Shown piece after piece: positions 14,433 to 22,185 of a stretch of DNA of 26,306 nt. A program made the position numbers and the translations under genes. Under the pieces are notes generated by a model, which was given only the letters and a program-made list of their open reading frames with translations, ran no database searches and was not told where the DNA came from. Positions within the stretch are counted from its first letter, which is position 1; each line of letters starts with the position of its first letter. Source of the DNA: Duncaniella sp. (GTDB taxonomy: Bacteria > Bacteroidota > Bacteroidia > Bacteroidales > Muribaculaceae); contig NZ_JAIDEN010000125.1 of assembly GCF_029054785.1 (NCBI RefSeq), positions 1-26,306 on the forward strand. Reading direction: 5' to 3'.

Positions 14433-15416
14433 CTATCTGCGGCAAACCCACACAGAGGGGTAAGTCGCAGAAACAGATGCTGCCATCCGGCGGGCTTCGT
14501 CTATGGTCGGCGCCGATGCGGCATAAATGCGGTAGTTACCGTCCATCTCGATGACACGAAGAGATTCATCTCCGACATTGGCAATATGACGGTTGGCCGA
14601 TGACCGGCTGGGGAAAGATCCGACAACAAGAAGATAGCGCTGCGGCATGGAAGCCTTTTTGTCGGCAAGCGTCTGAACCGGGACTGAGGACTCCGGTTCG
14701 CTGATCTCTTCACTGTTTTGCGGAAGAGCGATGTTAAGGATGATCTCTCGCGAGACATTCTCAGCCAATGCAGGCTCGAAAACCGGGGCCGACTGCTCGA
14801 TCCGCGAGCTGAGACCGGTGTCAAGAGAAGCCGAGTTGGCTCTCGGCCCGTTTATGAGGCCGGTTGTCGAATAAAGGATTCCAAGGGCGACCATGACGAC
14901 AATAAAGGACGCAACTATCTTAAGGGGGGCAGGTATGGCCACAATTCTCTGACGGGCGGGGGCCCCACCATCCTCTGCGGAGTCTTCGTCTGAAAACAGA
15001 GGCGAACAATCCACAGGGGCAAGATTTCCATATAATTTCAGCGGCAACGAGTCAGCAGACGGCTCAAAGACAGGATACCCGGCGCTTTCTCCGCGCGTCA
15101 GCATTCCGAGATCTCCCAAGGGAAATTCACCGCTCACTTCGAGCTGATGATGAAGCGCGGCGACTTCCGTCTCAAGATCCGCTCTGGCTACCGAAAGCGA
15201 AACACCGCTTCTGCGCGAGATGCTTCCGAGGAGCATCGCATCATTATGGCGCACTTCCGGATTGAACCCGACCGTACGCCGCGGCGGCATAAACCTATGG
15301 CACACCGCGTCATAGCGGGCACTTTCATCATTCATCATGAAAGCCCCAAGACCCGGCACCACCACACAGTCATGATGCAGAAGCAGGTATTCTATATGTT
15401 GAGCTATGTCAATCAC
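14433..15416 (-). CDS. HU-CCDC81 / SPOR membrane protein
   Basis: A 327-residue single-pass protein of a Bacteroidetes-specific architecture. Two prokaryotic CCDC81-type HU domains occupy about 1-55 (DIAQHIEYLLLHHDCVVVPG, GAF) and 57-130 (NDAMLLGSISRRSGVS); a transmembrane helix follows at about 164-186; a flexible linker leads to a SPOR domain at 259-327 (RYLLVVGSF ... YRIYAASAPTIDEARRMA). SPOR domains bind denuded septal peptidoglycan, so a cell-division or envelope role with DNA or protein contact inside is inferred. The start is GTG at 15416, required because the HU domain begins there. The -7 element ends only 4 bases before this codon, so the mRNA may be leaderless. Confidence 0.88.
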   Translation of the reverse strand: MIDIAQHIEYLLLHHDCVVVPGLGAFMMNDESARYDAVCHRFMPPRRTVGFNPEVRHNDAMLLGSISRRSGVSLSVARADLETEVAALHHQLEVSGEFPLGDLGMLTRGESAGYPVFEPSADSLPLKLYGNLAPVDCSPLFSDEDSAEDGGAPARQRIVAIPAPLKIVASFIVVMVALGILYSTTGLINGPRANSASLDTGLSSRIEQSAPVFEPALAENVSREIILNIALPQNSEEISEPESSVPVQTLADKKASMPQRYLLVVGSFPSRSSANRHIANVGDESLRVIEMDGNYRIYAASAPTIDEARRMAASVSATYPSVWVCRR

Positions 15417-15420
15417 AGTG

Positions 15421-15452
15421 CAAAGTTACTAAAATTTCCCCGCTCCTGCAAA
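15421..15452 (-). promoter_or_regulatory. promoter of the HU/SPOR operon
   Basis: On the minus strand TTTG (15452-15449), 20 bases, TAACTTTG (15428-15421): a perfect match in sequence and spacing. The four bases CACT then lead directly into the GTG start (15416), so the predicted first transcribed base falls at or next to the start codon. Confidence 0.75.
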
Positions 15453-15523
15453 CAAGAATCAGTTCTTGCAGGATGTTTAACAACACGACCGAAAATCCAA
15501 GCGGCATATCTTTCATATAAAAC

Positions 15524-15556
15524 GAAGAAGCATAACCGTGGAGGCCATGCTTCTTC
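15524..15556 (-). terminator. terminator of the pectin-degradation operon
   Basis: GAAGAAGCAT (15524-15533) and ATGCTTCTTC (15547-15556) form a perfect 10-bp stem with a 13-base loop, 43 bases after the stop of the esterase-GH28 gene. On the minus strand the stem is followed by CGTTTTAT, a modest T-run; on the plus strand by TTTTAT, so it may work both ways. Confidence 0.65.
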
Positions 15557-15598
15557 TTTTATGAGCCATATCCATTTTTCAGGAATTCCGCTCAAATC

Positions 15599-17881
15599 TT
15601 ACTTTTCATTATTTTTATCGAGATCCACAGCGTCGAAATTCAGTTTGTCTTTCATTTCCTCATCGGCAGTCAGAATCTCCGGCTGCTTGCCATTGACTGT
15701 GACATTCTTGAGTTTTACATCAGGATAGTTGCAACGGAAAATGTCAGACGCAGCTTTCAGACTCACGTTCTCAAAACTGAAATTCTCCACCTTGTCGTCA
15801 GGATTGGCTGCGATAACGCCAAGACTGTTGCATTTCAGATCGACATTGCGGATCGAAATATTGCGGATCAGACCGACCGGCTTTTCGTCACTGCCCTCCA
15901 AGGTAAAGAACTGCTTCCAAGGGAGCACCTCAACCACCGTGCCGCAGCGACCGGTGACGTTCTCAATCCGGATATTCTCATAGATCTGATATGTGTCGGG
16001 GCGCATTTTCAAACGCAGAAGCGAGCAATCATTATCGAGACGGCAATTGCGCAGGACAACATTGTCGGCATGGATACATTCGCTACCTAATGTCAGAGTC
16101 CCGTGGAGATTCGGGCCGAATATACAGCCTTCGACCAGCACATCGGTGACGCTGTCATTTTCATGAGACTTGTGGGCGTAGACACCCTTTCCGCCCTTGA
16201 GACAGACACCATCGTCATCGCAGTTCAGATAGCATCCGCGCACAATCACCCTGTGGCATCCGTCAAGGTCGATAGCATCGCTGCTCGGCGCACGGACAGG
16301 CTCGCGCGGCGCCTGAACCTCGCAGTTCTCGACAATCAGATCATTACACAGATAGAAATGAGATGTCCAGAAAGCAGAGTTGATCAGACGCACACCGCTG
16401 AGGCGGGCATTGTCACAGCCCCAAAGAAATACCAGGCGCGGACGGCGCACCTCAAGATTGGTCCAGCTGCGATTCTCCACACGGGCTTTCTCTACGTTGT
16501 CCCAGAACTGCACCCAGAACTTATAGCCGTTACCGTCAATTGTGCCGGGGCCGTTTATCTCAAACCCGTCCACATGATAGGCATTGATCAGGGCCGCATG
16601 ATAGTAGATGCTGCGACCCTCCATGCGGGAAGGTATCAGCGGATAATCCTCGATATTGTCAGAACCTTTGATGACCGCTCCCTCTTCAAGCCGCAATGTG
16701 GTGCCGGGCTTGAAGAAAAGTGCACCGGTGAGGAAGGTGCCGCGCGGAACAATGATCTCTCCCCCACCCATAGCCTCGGCTTTGTCGATCACCCTCTGAA
16801 TAGCAGCCGTCTGCAAAACGGTGCTGTCATTGCACACCCCATGATCCGTCAGTTTCAGCCGCGGCGCTGACTTTTCGCCCTTGAACATACGGTCAAGAAA
16901 ACCGACAGCCCGCTCGACCGTAGTCTCAAACCAGGGATGGAAAAACCAGAATGTGTGCACATCGACGGGAATGCGATGGCGCTCGGTATAAATACCCAAA
17001 GAATCATATTTCTCAACAAGCTCGTCGCGCCCGTCACTGTAACGCGGCAGTCCGCTGTTGATAAAGCACACAGGCGCGGATTTCGGAGTGATCCAGAGAA
17101 GTGCTGAAGCCTCTTTCCAGTTTTCGGGAGAATCCTCGTAGAGGCCGCCGAGCCATTTCGCATTGACAGGCAGTTCGCCCTTCTTTTCAAGACGGTCGAC
17201 AGCATCGGCTATATTGGATTCAGAAACAAATGTAGCGATACCGTCCATGCTTATGACAGCCTGCACATCGCTTGACGTCTTGCGCCACTGGCCTTTACCC
17301 TCATGGCGTTTAGAGCCGTTGGTGACTCCGGCCAACGTAGCGAGCTGCGCACCCGCCGAGCAACCGGAGACCGCGATTCGGTCAGGGTCAATGCCGTAGT
17401 CAGCCGCATGCTCCCTCACCCATCTTATAGCAGTCTTCACATCGTGCAGACCGGCGGGATAGACAGCCTCAGGAATCAGGCGATACTCGACAGGAATGGT
17501 AACATAACCTTTTGCAGCTATCTGCTGGGCCATCGGCACCTGAAGGCTCTTGTCGCCGGAATTCCATCCTCCACCGTGGATCATCAGCAGCGCAGGATAG
17601 ACCTTGTCATCATCAGGCCTGAAAATATCAACATGGAGATCACGGCGTCCATATTTAGTTTTTGGCAATGTGGCATAAACCACATCGCGCCATTCTTTCA
17701 CCCCGGCGGGCAGCTCAGGCAATGCCAGAACGGCCTCAGGGTGATATTTACGTATTTTCTTGTTTGTCGAATAGGCCGTAAAAGAAGTATCTCTCGGAAC
17801 TTCAGGCGCCTTACCCCAGGAGAGAAACGGCACCATCAGGCCTACGGCCAAGGCCACGGTCATTTTTTTCATGGCATTCAT
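15599..17881 (-). CDS. secreted esterase - GH28 polygalacturonase fusion
   Basis: A 760-residue two-domain exported enzyme. A signal peptide covers about 1-23. Residues about 60-335 are an alpha/beta-hydrolase of the BD-FAE/acetylesterase type: oxyanion motif HGGGW (102-106), nucleophile Ser175 in GCSAG, and a C-terminal His in HTFWFFHPW (His309 or His315). Residues about 340-745 are a GH28 right-handed beta-helix starting TDHGVCNDSTVLQTAAIQ: Asp535 in SDAIDLD, Asp556-Asp557 in CDDDGVC, His593 in NLHGTL, Arg623 and Lys625 in RLKMRP replace the usual NTD, DD, GHG and RIK sites. The inferred job is to de-esterify pectin and hydrolyse galacturonic-acid linkages. It starts 2 bases after the lyase gene stop, so both form one operon. 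Confidence 0.88.
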   Translation of the reverse strand: MNAMKKMTVALAVGLMVPFLSWGKAPEVPRDTSFTAYSTNKKIRKYHPEAVLALPELPAGVKEWRDVVYATLPKTKYGRRDLHVDIFRPDDDKVYPALLMIHGGGWNSGDKSLQVPMAQQIAAKGYVTIPVEYRLIPEAVYPAGLHDVKTAIRWVREHAADYGIDPDRIAVSGCSAGAQLATLAGVTNGSKRHEGKGQWRKTSSDVQAVISMDGIATFVSESNIADAVDRLEKKGELPVNAKWLGGLYEDSPENWKEASALLWITPKSAPVCFINSGLPRYSDGRDELVEKYDSLGIYTERHRIPVDVHTFWFFHPWFETTVERAVGFLDRMFKGEKSAPRLKLTDHGVCNDSTVLQTAAIQRVIDKAEAMGGGEIIVPRGTFLTGALFFKPGTTLRLEEGAVIKGSDNIEDYPLIPSRMEGRSIYYHAALINAYHVDGFEINGPGTIDGNGYKFWVQFWDNVEKARVENRSWTNLEVRRPRLVFLWGCDNARLSGVRLINSAFWTSHFYLCNDLIVENCEVQAPREPVRAPSSDAIDLDGCHRVIVRGCYLNCDDDGVCLKGGKGVYAHKSHENDSVTDVLVEGCIFGPNLHGTLTLGSECIHADNVVLRNCRLDNDCSLLRLKMRPDTYQIYENIRIENVTGRCGTVVEVLPWKQFFTLEGSDEKPVGLIRNISIRNVDLKCNSLGVIAANPDDKVENFSFENVSLKAASDIFRCNYPDVKLKNVTVNGKQPEILTADEEMKDKLNFDAVDLDKNNEK

Positions 17882-17883
17882 TT

Positions 17884-19707
17884 TTATCGTTTGACAACTT
17901 TGTCTGTAACTACACGACCGTCACTGTAACGGATCCTGCGGATGTTAAGCCCTTCGGCAGGTTCCGCAAGTCGTACGCCTCGCAAGTCGTAATATTCAAC
18001 ACTCTCAATCTCGGATCCGGCAACGACCTCTTCAATCCCTGAACTTGCGCTTTTGCAGGCGGGGTAATACTCATCCACCGCATCAATCGCATCGCTGTTA
18101 CCGGCTTTCATGATCTTTTCGACCAAAGAATTAAGATACACCTCAAGATTGGTATACCAGCCTTTCTCAGTGTCAAGCGTGTACTTCTGGCCGTCTGACG
18201 CATCATTCGGATCAAGACCGTTGGCAAGTTCCCAGTCATCGGGCATACCATCGCCATCGGTATCGAATCCTGCCGGACGGACATTCATCGGCAATTCCGG
18301 GAAACTTGCTGTTTTCGGATTGGCTTCACCATCCGGATCATTTATAAAGTCCAGAATTCCTTCTGTTTTTGAAGTAGGATATTCCTTGCCATCCTTCACA
18401 TAGGCCACATCACCATGATAAGTCACAGTCCCGGTGCGTGTTTCTTCCATATAACGGGCATCGACAGCATCGCGATAAAGGCTTGCACCGGCATAACCCA
18501 TAACCTTTTCATAAGCATCCTTAGCGGAATGAGTGGTCACGACACCCGGATCAATCTGGCTGTCAAGTTTAAGCCCGACGCAATCTTTGCCTGAAATAGA
18601 GACATACGACACTCCCTCACCAAAATTATGGTTTGGATCCGGAATATAACGTTCGCCATTCGAAGTCAGCAATCCGCTGTCATATTTCACACCGGTCCAG
18701 TCATAGTCTTCCGGAGCAGAGGCGGCAGCCATATAATTACCTTTAATATAATAGCGTGATGACAGCCCGTAAAGTTCCGGATGTTTTGAATCGGCATTAC
18801 CGGATGTAGCTACTGTCACCTGAGTGACTGTCGTCCTGTTTTTAGTACCCGGTCCCGCCTTGTAATAATTGTTCACCATATTTATATAGCCTCCGCCGGG
18901 ACCTCCGTAGCATGCAGCCCCGGTTCCCCAGTTATACATCAGGCAGTTCCGGAAGTCGACGCGCTCGGCATCGACAGCCGACGAATAGGCATCCTTATCG
19001 TAGCCGGTCCAGCCATAACGCGCACCATTGAAACGGGGAGCGCGGTTCTGAACATGAGCTATAAAATTATGATGGAAGGAGGCATTCTTACCGCCCCATA
19101 TACCGCCGTAGCTATGAGCGCCCTTTGAATGGCCGGGATTGGCAAGGCCTTCGCCAAGAGAGCACCACTGCATGGTAAAATCGCGGTTGTCATAAAACGA
19201 AGCGATCTCATCAATGCTCCACGAGAATGAGCAGTGGTCAAGGAGCAGATTGGTTCTGTTTCGTTCCCAGATTGCATCTGCACCATCGTTCGTGTCTTTC
19301 ACCTGCGACCGGCGCGAACGGATAAACCTGACAATTATATTGTTTCCGCTCAGACGAAGCGTATAATAACGCAGAGTGATGCCCCCTTCGGGAGCGGTCT
19401 GGCCGGCGATAGTAGTATTCGCTGAAATCTGAAGATCAGCCACGAGATCAATATAGCCGCTGACATCAAAAACAATAGTCTTGGCACCGCTCTGCTTTAA
19501 AGCCCAGCGAAGCGAACCTTCAGCCGGATTGTTTTTATCATCAGTCAGATTCGTCACATGAATTACCTTTCCACCACGGCCACCCGTTGTAAAACGTCCA
19601 TGCCCTTCGGCGCCAGGAAAAGCCGGCGCCTGCGCACAAACGACAGAAAATCCTGACGCCAAAAGCAAAGACAGGAATGAAGTTGTTATTTTTTTCATTT
19701 TTAGCAT
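17884..19707 (-). CDS. secreted pectate lyase, PL1 family, with Ca-binding and C-terminal tail domains
   Basis: A 607-residue exported beta-helix lyase that cleaves polygalacturonate by beta-elimination with Ca2+. A signal peptide ends near residue 26 (VVCAQA|PAFPGAEG); Cys24 is not in a good lipobox. The opening FPGAEGHGRFTTGGRGG, the Asp/Glu cluster DHCSFSWSIDE (157-167) and the basic NRAPRF (221-226), a candidate for the catalytic Arg, fit PL1. A DTDGDGMPDDWE calcium-loop segment (482-493) follows. The last ~50 residues (from about 558, ending SDGRVVTDKVVKR) form a Bacteroidales-type C-terminal domain resembling secretion-sorting tails. ATG 19707 is followed by another at 19698 (MKKITTS); either is possible. 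First gene of the pectin operon. Confidence 0.87.
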   Translation of the reverse strand: MLKMKKITTSFLSLLLASGFSVVCAQAPAFPGAEGHGRFTTGGRGGKVIHVTNLTDDKNNPAEGSLRWALKQSGAKTIVFDVSGYIDLVADLQISANTTIAGQTAPEGGITLRYYTLRLSGNNIIVRFIRSRRSQVKDTNDGADAIWERNRTNLLLDHCSFSWSIDEIASFYDNRDFTMQWCSLGEGLANPGHSKGAHSYGGIWGGKNASFHHNFIAHVQNRAPRFNGARYGWTGYDKDAYSSAVDAERVDFRNCLMYNWGTGAACYGGPGGGYINMVNNYYKAGPGTKNRTTVTQVTVATSGNADSKHPELYGLSSRYYIKGNYMAAASAPEDYDWTGVKYDSGLLTSNGERYIPDPNHNFGEGVSYVSISGKDCVGLKLDSQIDPGVVTTHSAKDAYEKVMGYAGASLYRDAVDARYMEETRTGTVTYHGDVAYVKDGKEYPTSKTEGILDFINDPDGEANPKTASFPELPMNVRPAGFDTDGDGMPDDWELANGLDPNDASDGQKYTLDTEKGWYTNLEVYLNSLVEKIMKAGNSDAIDAVDEYYPACKSASSGIEEVVAGSEIESVEYYDLRGVRLAEPAEGLNIRRIRYSDGRVVTDKVVKR

Positions 19708-19758
19708 TTTCGCGCTCTATCAGCGCAAGTCTTCATGGTTTTAAAACTAAATTTGACA

Positions 19759-19790
19759 CAAAATTAGCAAAATTTCATTTCTCCAGCAAG
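19759..19790 (-). promoter_or_regulatory. promoter of the pectin-degradation operon
   Basis: On the minus strand TAATTTTG (19766-19759) is a perfect -7 element with CTTG (19790-19787; three of four bases of TTTG) 20 bases upstream. The leader to the ATG at 19707 is about 45 bases and includes GCGCTGATAGAGCGC (19727-19713), whose GCGCT and AGCGC ends form a small 5-bp hairpin. Confidence 0.6.
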
Positions 19791-19887
19791 ATGCGCCACG
19801 ACTCATAAGAATATCACACCAATCCACCATAAAAGAAACATCATGTAAACTCACCACCCCAATTTTACCAATTTTAGGCAGGCAGAC

Positions 19888-19919
19888 TTTGATCTTTTAC
19901 CAAAAAAATTGTAATTTTG
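19888..19919 (+). promoter_or_regulatory. promoter of pyrK-pyrD
   Basis: TTTG (19888-19891), 20 bases, TAATTTTG (19912-19919): perfect in sequence and spacing. Predicted start near 19924, directly at the ATG of a 12-codon reading frame that ends on the pyrK start codon. It is divergent from the pectin promoter, with about 97 bases between the two. Confidence 0.75.
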
Positions 19920-19924
19920 TGGGG

Positions 19925-19963
19925 ATGGAACAAATCCGTCTGATCCTAATCTCATTATCGTGA
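19925..19963 (+). CDS. possible leader peptide upstream of pyrK
   Basis: ATG at 19925 opens a 12-codon frame (MEQIRLILISLS) whose TGA stop (19961-19963) overlaps the GTG start of pyrK (19960-19962) as GTGA. It begins 5 bases after the -7 element, so it may be read from a leaderless mRNA and pass ribosomes to pyrK by coupling. No attenuator hairpin is visible between. It may also be chance. Confidence 0.3.
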   Translation: MEQIRLILISLS

Positions 19964-20733
19964 AACAAGTAAAGGATTTTCTAATCATTGAAAATATCAG
20001 CATCAACAGCAACTATTCCAAGCTGATATTAGCTCCTGCCGACGGCTCGAACCTGCCCATGATTCTGCCGGGACAATTCGTTCAGGTCGCAGTCGAAGCT
20101 CCCGACGTCTTTCTTCGACGTCCGATTTCAATCAACGACGTCGACCGCAGTGCAAACACGCTCACTCTGCTTGTGAGGAATGCAGGCCGCGGAACTTCCG
20201 CGCTCATCGCCTTGAAAGCAGGCCAAAAGCTCAACATAATGCTGCCTTTAGGCAACGGCTTTACAACAGATTGCACCGGCAACGCACCTCTGCTGCTTAT
20301 CGGGGGCGGTGTCGGCGTGGCTCCCCTGCTCTATCTCGGACGCGAGCTGAAAGCCAGAGGCTATCGCCCGGAATTTCTGCTCGGCGCACGCTCGGCAGGC
20401 GATCTGCTCTCGCTGGAAGACTTCCGCAGCATCGGCCCGGTACACATCTGCACTGAAGACGGCTCTGAAGGAGTCAAAGGCCTTGTGACAGCCCATCCGA
20501 CTTTCGGCAACACTTATGAACGCTACTACTGTTGCGGCCCGGCGCCTATGATGAAAGCCATCGCTGCTATCGCATATAAAAACGGAACCCAGTGCGAAGT
20601 TTCGCTCGAAAACATGATGGCCTGCGGACTCGGTGCCTGCCTCTGCTGCGTTGAAAAGACCGTCAAAGGCAACGTCTGTGTGTGCACCGAAGGACCGGTA
20701 TTCAATATCGAAGCTCTTACCTGGAACCAATAA
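19960..20733 (+). CDS. pyrK: dihydroorotate dehydrogenase electron-transfer subunit
   Basis: Iron-sulfur flavoprotein that passes electrons from the PyrD flavin to NAD+ in pyrimidine synthesis. The FAD-binding motif is FLRRPISI (51-58); the NAD-binding region begins LLLIGGGVGVAPLLYL (111-126) and includes YYCCGPAPMM (189-198). The C-terminal [2Fe-2S] ligands are Cys222, Cys227 and Cys230 in ACGLGACLCC, plus Cys240 or Cys242 near CVCTEGPVF. The 257-residue length is typical. The start is GTG at 19960, giving MKQVKDF; no in-frame ATG fits better. The stop is 20 bases before pyrD. Confidence 0.93.
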   Translation: MKQVKDFLIIENISINSNYSKLILAPADGSNLPMILPGQFVQVAVEAPDVFLRRPISINDVDRSANTLTLLVRNAGRGTSALIALKAGQKLNIMLPLGNGFTTDCTGNAPLLLIGGGVGVAPLLYLGRELKARGYRPEFLLGARSAGDLLSLEDFRSIGPVHICTEDGSEGVKGLVTAHPTFGNTYERYYCCGPAPMMKAIAAIAYKNGTQCEVSLENMMACGLGACLCCVEKTVKGNVCVCTEGPVFNIEALTWNQ

Positions 20734-20738
20734 AAAAC

Positions 20739-20748
20739 TAAGGAGAGA
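20739..20748 (+). promoter_or_regulatory. ribosome binding site of pyrD
   Basis: An AAGGAGAG sequence lies about 7 bases before the ATG at 20754. Strong Shine-Dalgarno sites are scarce elsewhere in this window, so this one stands out and fixes the start. Confidence 0.6.
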
Positions 20749-20753
20749 AATCA

Positions 20754-21662
20754 ATGGCAAATCTATCTGTCAACATAGGGAAACTGCAACTGGCAAACCC
20801 CGTAATGACCGCATCAGGCACATTCGGCTATGGCGAGGAATTCACACCGTTCATCGACATTGACCGCCTTGGAGCCTATATAATAAAAGGTACTACACTC
20901 CACCACCGCGAAGGCAATGACTATCCCCGCATGGTAGAAACACCGTCTGGGATGCTGAATGCTGTCGGACTTCAGAACAAAGGTGTAGACTACTTCATCG
21001 AGCATATCTATCCGCGCATCCGCACCTTGGGTTCAAAACTCATTGTCAACGTCTCCGGGGCAAATGTCGATGACTATGCTGAAACAGCGCGCCGGCTTCA
21101 TGCGCTCGACGATGTCAGCGCCATCGAAGTCAACATCTCCTGCCCGAACGTCAAAGAAGGAGGCATGGCTTTCGGCACCACAACAAGCGGTGCGGCAGAA
21201 GTCACACGTGCAGTCCGCCAGGCCTATCCTGACAAGACACTGATTGTCAAGCTCTCCCCCAACGTCACCTCAATAGCCGACATTGCTAAAGCCGTTGAGG
21301 CCGAAGGCGCGGACTCCGTCTCGCTGATCAACACCCTGATGGGAATGTCGATTGACGTCGAACGCCGTCGTCCACACCTCTCAACCGTCACCGGCGGCCT
21401 TTCAGGTCCGGCAGTGCGTCCGGTGGCAGTCAGAATGGTATGGCAGGTTGCAAAAGCAGTCAAAATCCCGGTGATCGGACTGGGAGGCATCATGAACGGG
21501 CGTGACGCAATCGAATTCATGCTCGCAGGAGCAACGGCAATCGAAATCGGAACTGCCAACTTCATCGATCCCGCAGTCACCATGAAAGTCATCGACTTCA
21601 TGGAAGACTATTGCAGCCGCCACGGAATCTCAGACATTAACGAGATCATCGGTTGCATCTGA
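20754..21662 (+). CDS. pyrD: dihydroorotate dehydrogenase, class 1B catalytic subunit
   Basis: Cytosolic FMN enzyme oxidising dihydroorotate to orotate; class 1B partners PyrK and uses NAD+. The catalytic base is Cys130 in VNISCPNVKEGG, the class 1 feature. Other family parts: NPVMTASGTFGYG (15-27), GLQNKG (72-77), NVSGAN (99-104), KLSPNVT, SLINT, and the phosphate-binding IPVIGLGGIMNGRDAIEF with ATAIEIGTANF near the C-terminus. It has 302 residues, as expected. Directly downstream of pyrK, in the usual order for Bacteroidales. Confidence 0.95.
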   Translation: MANLSVNIGKLQLANPVMTASGTFGYGEEFTPFIDIDRLGAYIIKGTTLHHREGNDYPRMVETPSGMLNAVGLQNKGVDYFIEHIYPRIRTLGSKLIVNVSGANVDDYAETARRLHALDDVSAIEVNISCPNVKEGGMAFGTTTSGAAEVTRAVRQAYPDKTLIVKLSPNVTSIADIAKAVEAEGADSVSLINTLMGMSIDVERRRPHLSTVTGGLSGPAVRPVAVRMVWQVAKAVKIPVIGLGGIMNGRDAIEFMLAGATAIEIGTANFIDPAVTMKVIDFMEDYCSRHGISDINEIIGCI

Positions 21663-21707
21663 GGAACTGTTAAAATTCATATTATCATATAAATTTAAAC
21701 AGTTCCT
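21662..21707. terminator. long inverted repeat after pyrD, possible terminator
   Basis: AGGAACTGTT (21662-21671) pairs perfectly with AACAGTTCCT (21698-21707); the stem continues inward to 21677/21692 after one mismatch, for about 16 bp around a 14-base AT-rich loop. The first base is the last base of the pyrD stop codon. There is no T-run after it. It could be a terminator, an mRNA-protecting structure, or a dispersed palindrome. Confidence 0.5.
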
Positions 21708-21735
21708 GACAGAAGCATCCAAACAATCCACACAC

Positions 21736-22131
21736 ATGAAATATTACCACCTCTCACTCCTGCTTCTCGGAACCGCCGCGATATCATCGTGCAGTCATCT
21801 CAGCAAAGAAGCGAAACAGATTGTCGGCACCTACTACAACTCCGAACTGTCGCAGACAGAGCCGGTCATGCAACTGCGAAAAGATGCAAGCTGCACCATC
21901 ACAGCGATAAAACCCGGAGTTCTCACTTTCAGTGTCGATGGCGAATGGAATGTTGTCAACGACTCTCTCATCATTGAGCTTTCACCACAGTCAATCCGTT
22001 TCGACGGTGACAGCACCCTGATAGGAAATATTCCGGAACGTGTGGCTCGTAAGGTCGTAGCCCATACCGACTTTTCGCTTCAGCTGGAAAGCGGCGGTGT
22101 CAGCTATCTCTATCAGCGCCGCAACGAATAA
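21736..22131 (+). CDS. small predicted lipoprotein
   Basis: A 131-residue exported protein. The signal peptide MKYYHLSLLLLGTAAISSC ends in a lipobox with Cys19, so the mature protein is probably lipid-anchored to an envelope membrane. The rest is predominantly beta: IVGTYYNSEL, VMQLRKDASCTIT, GVLTFSVDGEWNVVNDSLIIEL, then FSLQLESGGVSYLYQR. The IVGTYY... LR.D.SC....G.W.V..DSL.I pattern resembles small lipocalin-like folds, without a named family. No promoter is visible in the 28 bases after the inverted repeat; read-through from pyrD is possible. It is followed by a second lipoprotein gene on the same strand. Confidence 0.75.
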   Translation: MKYYHLSLLLLGTAAISSCSHLSKEAKQIVGTYYNSELSQTEPVMQLRKDASCTITAIKPGVLTFSVDGEWNVVNDSLIIELSPQSIRFDGDSTLIGNIPERVARKVVAHTDFSLQLESGGVSYLYQRRNE

Positions 22132-22185
22132 GAGGGACGGCAAAACCAACCGACTGTTAGAACACTCAACCATCTGAAATCTTTA

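Noticed and set aside
14718..15728. Plus-strand open frames opposite the HU/SPOR gene and the end of the GH28 gene
   Set aside because: They have no domain sense and oppose well-supported minus-strand genes.
16103..16870. 255-residue plus-strand open frame
   Set aside because: Shadow of the GH28 domain, which has all its catalytic motifs on the minus strand.
19748..19755. Plus-strand TAAATTTG as a pyrK promoter
   Set aside because: No -33 element at the right distance, and a perfect promoter lies closer at 19888-19919; it lies inside the AT-rich leader of the divergent lyase gene.
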